A stretch of DNA of 64,000 nucleotides from Maea johnstoni (taxonomy: Eukaryota; Annelida; Polychaeta; Spionida; Magelonidae): assembly GCA_963942565.1 (NCBI GenBank), contig OZ012685.1, positions 57,885,917 to 57,949,916 on the forward strand. The letters are read 5' to 3'. Positions 59,945 through 64,000 of the stretch are shown piece by piece. The position numbers were made by a program, and so were the translations under genes. A model generated the notes under the pieces. That model ran no database searches and had not been told where the DNA came from. It saw only the letters and a list, made by a program, of their open reading frames with translations. The first letter of the stretch is position 1, and every line of letters starts with the position of its first letter.

Positions 59945-60460
59945 AGCTGCTCTGTTGCACCTCATACTTTGAGAATGTACCATGATAATTCAAGTACTAC
60001 TCTAAGTATGAGCTGCACCATAGCAGCTGTGTTGCAGCAATGACTTTACCACCTAAGTAACTATTGCAATAGAGCAGCTTTATTGCATCTTGTACTTGTC
60101 TTAGATAAAGCTGAACTGCTCTGACCACTGGTAGTTAGACTAGAGCAGCTATAGTGCAGCTTGTACTCATCAAAGCTGCAACATAGCTGCTCTCATCACT
60201 CATTGTTGCACTAAAGCAGATCTAGTGTAACTAAACCCCCTGAAAGCCAAACCAAAGCAGCTGTGGGGCAGCTTCTAATTATAAAAGCTGCAACATAGCT
60301 GCTCTCATCACATATTGTTGCACTAGAGCAGAACTAGTGCAACTTTCTCACTAATTCTTAAGAAGTTGCTGCATTGAAGCAGCTCCAGTCACCAAAAAAG
60401 AGTGGCTGCGAAATTCATTGCAACTCAATTGCAGCTCTAGAGCCACGCTAGAGCTGCGCT
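59945..60460. repeat. Dispersed GCAGCT-type repeats, right half of the TA-flanked element
   Basis: Words such as gagcagct, catagcagct, tagtgcagct and acatagctgctct recur about every 40-60 bp in both orientations; aaagctgcaacatagctgctctcatcac occurs twice (near 60175 and 60287). They mirror words near the left end. Confidence 0.8.
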
Positions 60461-60492
60461 GCAGTGGCAACATTTTATTTTCCCTTGGGTAA

Positions 60493-60650
60493 GCACCCTA
60501 GGGTCCACCAGGGTCCTGCGAGCACCCTTGTGGTTCACTTGGGTCCTGAGCACCCTTCTGGTCCACCTGGGTCCTGAGCACCCTTGGAACCAGGGTTTTG
60601 AGCATGCTTGGGTACACTAGGGTCCTGAGCAAGGGGTCCTGGGCACCATG
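60493..60650. repeat. GGGTCC minisatellite, right part
   Basis: Continuation of the 57616-57930 tract after the insertion; about five units, more degenerate at its right end. Confidence 0.9.
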
Positions 60651-62412
60651 TTGGCCTGAGCAAAATAGCCCAGGTCTCTCTTACCATGGGTATGTATGGG
60701 TTGAATAATCTGATAGGTGTAATTCACCTATCTGTGCATGATAGTAATTGAGTTGTTATGATTTGGGGTTATGTACTTATCTGAATGTTTAACGTTAATT
60801 GGAGACGAGAGAAAAGTAACTGTAGAGTCAAGAGCAATGGAATTAAGGGGAAAGAGTAGAAGGGGTGTCCAGTGTGGAACACTGTTGTTGCTGAATGAAA
60901 CTGAAAGTTAGCTTTTGAAGGTGAAAATGACTTAGACCATTAGAAAAAAGCATGTTTTAGGTAAGATAAAAGGGGTTGATCATAATCCTGCCAGGGGCAG
61001 CATTTATCAGGTCTAATATCACAGTGTTGGTATGCAGACTAGATTGACAGTTCATGCCTAAATACTGAGACAAAATTGACAATATGGCTTGATGAATGAA
61101 CTATTGAAAATAATCTCATTGTTTCTTGGATTTGAATAAAGTGAATCCATACAATTGATATTCAGACATTTACAATCTTTAATTTAATTCAAGTGACCAC
61201 TGTCCTGCCTGGTTTTCAGATCCCAAGTAAAATTATTGAAATTGAACTAGAAATGATTGAAAAAATGATCCTTACATATTCTGTGGACACCTTCTGTATC
61301 TGTTTTGGTATAGATTTGTCAAATCTGTCCTTTTGCTTGAGTGATAAATTGAGAGCCGATTGGGAAGGGTGTTTGTGGATGAGTGTTACATATTTCTTAG
61401 AATCATTGTGCAAGTTATGGTTAATGTATTTGAGAAAATATCAGATTCCCTTTGAAAATGATTGGTCTGTAGAAAACGTTTAGGAAATGAAATGGAGACA
61501 ATGTGTTGTCGGTGCCAACTCAATGGCAATGGCAAGCTAAAAGAGGGTACAACTAATTAACTCTTTTCATGCTCTTGTTTTAGGTAGGTCAAAAATGTAT
61601 TTGTGTAAAATATTACTTGAAAATGTATTTGTGTAAATTATTACTTGAAAAAATCTCAATCCATTCAACATAACCTTTTTCCACTCTCAGGCTACCATTC
61701 TATGGTCAGATATGGGAGGTAAGGGGTAGGGGGGTGTAAGCATATCTTATTGGTAATTTTTGAGGGGTAATGTCTAATCTGAATGGTAAGATCAGCGAGT
61801 TGGGGTCTGATCTGAATGGTAAGGTTAGAGAGGTCTAATCTGTATGACAAGGTTGGAGAGGTCTAATTTGTACTGTAAGGCATATAGTCCAAGTCGAATG
61901 GTAAGATTATGGGGTGTTCTGTTTCTTGAGAATGTGACCTATGCTGAACAATCATGATGGAAGGATATCCACCCTCTCAGCACTCTCCACTGAATGATCC
62001 AAAAATGTGTCTCTTTCAATTTAGTAACTTATATGTTTACAGCGAATAAATGTACTACTTCTAATTGGGTGGACATTAGCAATTTTGGGGAGGGTTGAGA
62101 GAGTTGTATCACTTCTCAAATTAAGCTTTAATTCAATACTCAATTGATCTGCACTTGTGAATTATGTAATGTTTTTTGGATACTGCATGGAATACCTATG
62201 GAGGGGACATTCAGATGCTAGCCACTCTATTTTCTTAGGTAATTATTTTAGATCCCCAAAGGGGTTTCTGTATTTCACCTATGCATAAGCAAAGCAACTG
62301 GTAAATGTACCAATTAATGTTTCTTGAAAGAAAATGCACACTCCAGAAAAAATGGAACGAAATATAAATACTTTACTTGAGAATCATCAGATGTTTTGTT
62401 AAGTATGTTTTC
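60651..62412. other. Unique AT-rich DNA with small repeats
   Basis: No gene recognised. A plus-strand frame of 96 codons (61193-61483) lacks splice context and family resemblance. A ~29 bp direct duplication (aaaatgtatttgtgta) lies at 61590-61650. Confidence 0.5.
61771..61915. repeat. Degenerate ~30 bp tandem repeat
   Basis: About five units of the type gtctaatctgaatggtaag with gttagagag. Confidence 0.75.
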
Positions 62413-62416
62413 TTAA

Positions 62417-62598
62417 CCCTAATGCTGCTGGTGGCCAATTTTGCCAATACAAAATTATGCATAAAAAACTTGAAAATGACTGAAACCCTGACAAATGGGT
62501 ACTCATCTGGCAGATACCAACATGACAGTGTTTAGTTGGTTTTCAAAATTTTTTGCATCTTTCTGCCATGGACGAAAGTAGCCTCAGCATTGAAAGGG
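62417..62598. mobile_element. piggyBac-like MITE, 182 bp
   Basis: Starts CCCTAATGCTG and ends CAGCATTGAAAGGG, imperfect inverted repeats, each bordered by TTAA (62413-62416, 62599-62602). TTAA plus CCC ends is the piggyBac signature. No coding capacity. Confidence 0.75.
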
Positions 62599-62602
62599 TT
62601 AA

Positions 62603-63420
62603 AATACAACAACATCTGTGCGCTTTTCAGGTAATTGGATCAGTTTATGCTTAAACAAGTTCCAAGCTTGTTCCGAGCCATTCTTTCTAACTAACCTCCT
62701 CCCTTGAATGTAGTATTCACATTTCTGAGGAGATCTGTGCAAAAATGAAAAGTGTTACTATAATACTACCTCTAATTAGTAGGCGCTTGTTTTGCATGGT
62801 GTAACTCGGGCGTGCATCAGTGGTGTGTGTATATAGGTCACTCTAGAGCCCCAGTAGGGCTCCCTCTAGTGGCCAGTGGAAGTTTTGTAATTTGTATGTC
62901 ATGCCGGGTGGATTTAAAGCCACTCATTAATGTGAAAATAAATCATGTTTGCATAAAAGATACAGTTAGTTGATTCTATTATTCGTGGAAGATGTCAGTT
63001 TATTCAATACTGTATACTGTGATACTTTGCCTAAATATAAAGTAATGCGCTCGGCAGGCAGCTGCCTTTAATGAGCAATTCAATTTTTGCGTATGGATGA
63101 AGTTCTGGAGCCGCCCCTGCATATGATTAGGTGGATAGTAGTTTGTATGCTGCAGGGTAATTTGGTATTACGTAAGGTGACATTACACAGGATCGGAATC
63201 TACCTCTATAAAGCAATTGCTTCCTTTCCATATTCTTAGTTTTCTTAATTGGCACCCTGATGTCCTCACTGCCTGCATGGGTATATGAAGTAGATGCGAC
63301 TGATCCAACCATCATACATGCGAAATGACTGCTGAGGGAAATAAAAAGTCCTACACAACAAAATACTTATTGAGTCAGTCAATTAACAACCAATAAACAA
63401 TTTATGCCGTTAGAGGTATG
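62603..63420. other. Unique DNA, possible LTR-like fragment
   Basis: Around 62820-62950 are a TATA-like tgtatatagg, the inverted pair agagccccagtagggctccctcta and aataaatcat, which could be promoter and polyadenylation features of an old solo LTR. Boundaries and family cannot be given. A 62-codon minus-strand frame (63127-63315) has no recognisable family. Confidence 0.25.
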
Positions 63421-63631
63421 CAGGTTTTTTTTTATTGAAGAGCAATTAGAGATCTCAAATATACAGGGTTTATTCATTGAAGAGCAATCAGGTATCTAAA
63501 ATATGAAAGGGTTTATTCATTGAAGAGCAATCAGAGATCTCAAATATGCGGGGTTTATTCATTGAAGAGCGATCAGAGATCTCAAATATGCAGGGTTTAT
63601 TCATTGAAGAGCAATCAGGGATCTCAAATAA
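63421..63631. repeat. ~42 bp tandem repeat, five units
   Basis: ggtttattcattgaagagca followed by atcagagatctcaaatatg recurs with a 42-43 bp period and a few substitutions. Confidence 0.95.
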
Positions 63632-63693
63632 CATGTTAAGACATAAATGTTTCAAATATTTTGGTCATAGCTGTAGACAAGTATAGGAATTAA

Positions 63694-63914
63694 CCCATTT
63701 ACAATCCGAGTTCCTCTGGGAAGTATCATCTGCTACTTTCATACTTTTAAAAATAACTAAGAATAAAGCAAAAGTTCACAAAATATTTGAGGGAGAGTTT
63801 TTGTTTAACTTCTGGACAACATTTCTCCTTCAAATATTTTCCAAATAATGCTTTTGTTAGAAATATATTTTCAAAATTGTAAGGCCTGTTTTGGCCGCTC
63901 TGAGTGTGAATGGG
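63694..63914. mobile_element. piggyBac-like MITE, 221 bp
   Basis: Starts CCCATTTACAATCCGAG and ends CTCTGAGTGTGAATGGG, bordered by TTAA at 63690-63693 and 63915-63918. It is a different family from the 182 bp MITE, judged by internal sequence. Confidence 0.75.
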
Positions 63915-64000
63915 TTAAGAATTGCTATTGTACTAAAGTTCACAACCAAATACGTCTAGACGAAGACAGGACCAACTGTGCCACTCGAGTGGGTGAAGAC

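Noticed and set aside
61193-61483. 96-codon plus-strand frame
   Set aside because: AT-rich codons, no splice context, and an opposing frame of similar length; chance is the simpler explanation.
63127-63315. 62-codon minus-strand frame
   Set aside because: No family resemblance or gene context.
63421-63631. CRISPR-like array
   Set aside because: The 42 bp units are contiguous with no unique spacers, in a eukaryotic context.

Overview
The window is non-coding-rich, AT-rich eukaryotic DNA, most likely from a marine invertebrate animal. The evidence is a Tx1/L1-type LINE, a tyrosine-recombinase (Ngaro/DIRS-type) retroelement with an SGNH-hydrolase ORF, a TTAA-flanked THAP-bearing DNA transposon, many microsatellites and GT-AG splice signals. 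No bacterial gene organisation, rRNA, tRNA or CRISPR is visible. The species cannot be fixed from sequence alone; an echinoderm or another invertebrate deuterostome is a guess.

Positions 1-44014 are a head-to-tail array of a ~3.33 kb unit: 13 complete copies (period 3327-3337 bp) plus a 696 bp partial copy. The array runs off the left edge of the window. Copies are nearly identical by eye; most length change sits in microsatellites. Each unit holds an (ATT)n block, a candidate exon encoding two hydrophobic segments (exon A), a ~90 bp block present twice per unit, two GATA-type minisatellites around a SINE-like segment with an (ATTC)n tail, a CATA/TA/GATA microsatellite, and a short cysteine-rich ORF preceded by a splice-acceptor-like tract.

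The array ends inside a unit just after exon A. About 380 bp later, at 44395, a strong acceptor opens a candidate terminal exon that joins exon A in frame and is followed by AATAAA signals. My reading is that the array grew by amplification of an exon-bearing segment of a host gene.

45490-47650 is a 5'-truncated, decayed minus-strand Tx1-like LINE, abutting a hairpin (47651-47755). AT microsatellites and a possible solo LTR follow. 49705-50966 is a TTAA-flanked element with 105 bp inverted repeats and a remnant THAP start (Kolobok-like). 51758-52436 is a 0.68 kb foldback whose core is a tandem run of hairpins; the same hairpin motif recurs at 49076-49167.

About 52500-57600 is a Ngaro/DIRS-type retroelement (SGNH ORF, gag-like region, RT-RNase H, tyrosine recombinase), treated as a fossil that looks largely whole. 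57616-60650 is a GGGTCC minisatellite split by a 2558 bp TA-flanked element with giant hairpins and an (AT)n core; its empty site can be inferred. The last 3.3 kb holds two small TTAA-flanked piggyBac-like MITEs and short tandem repeats, with no convincing gene.
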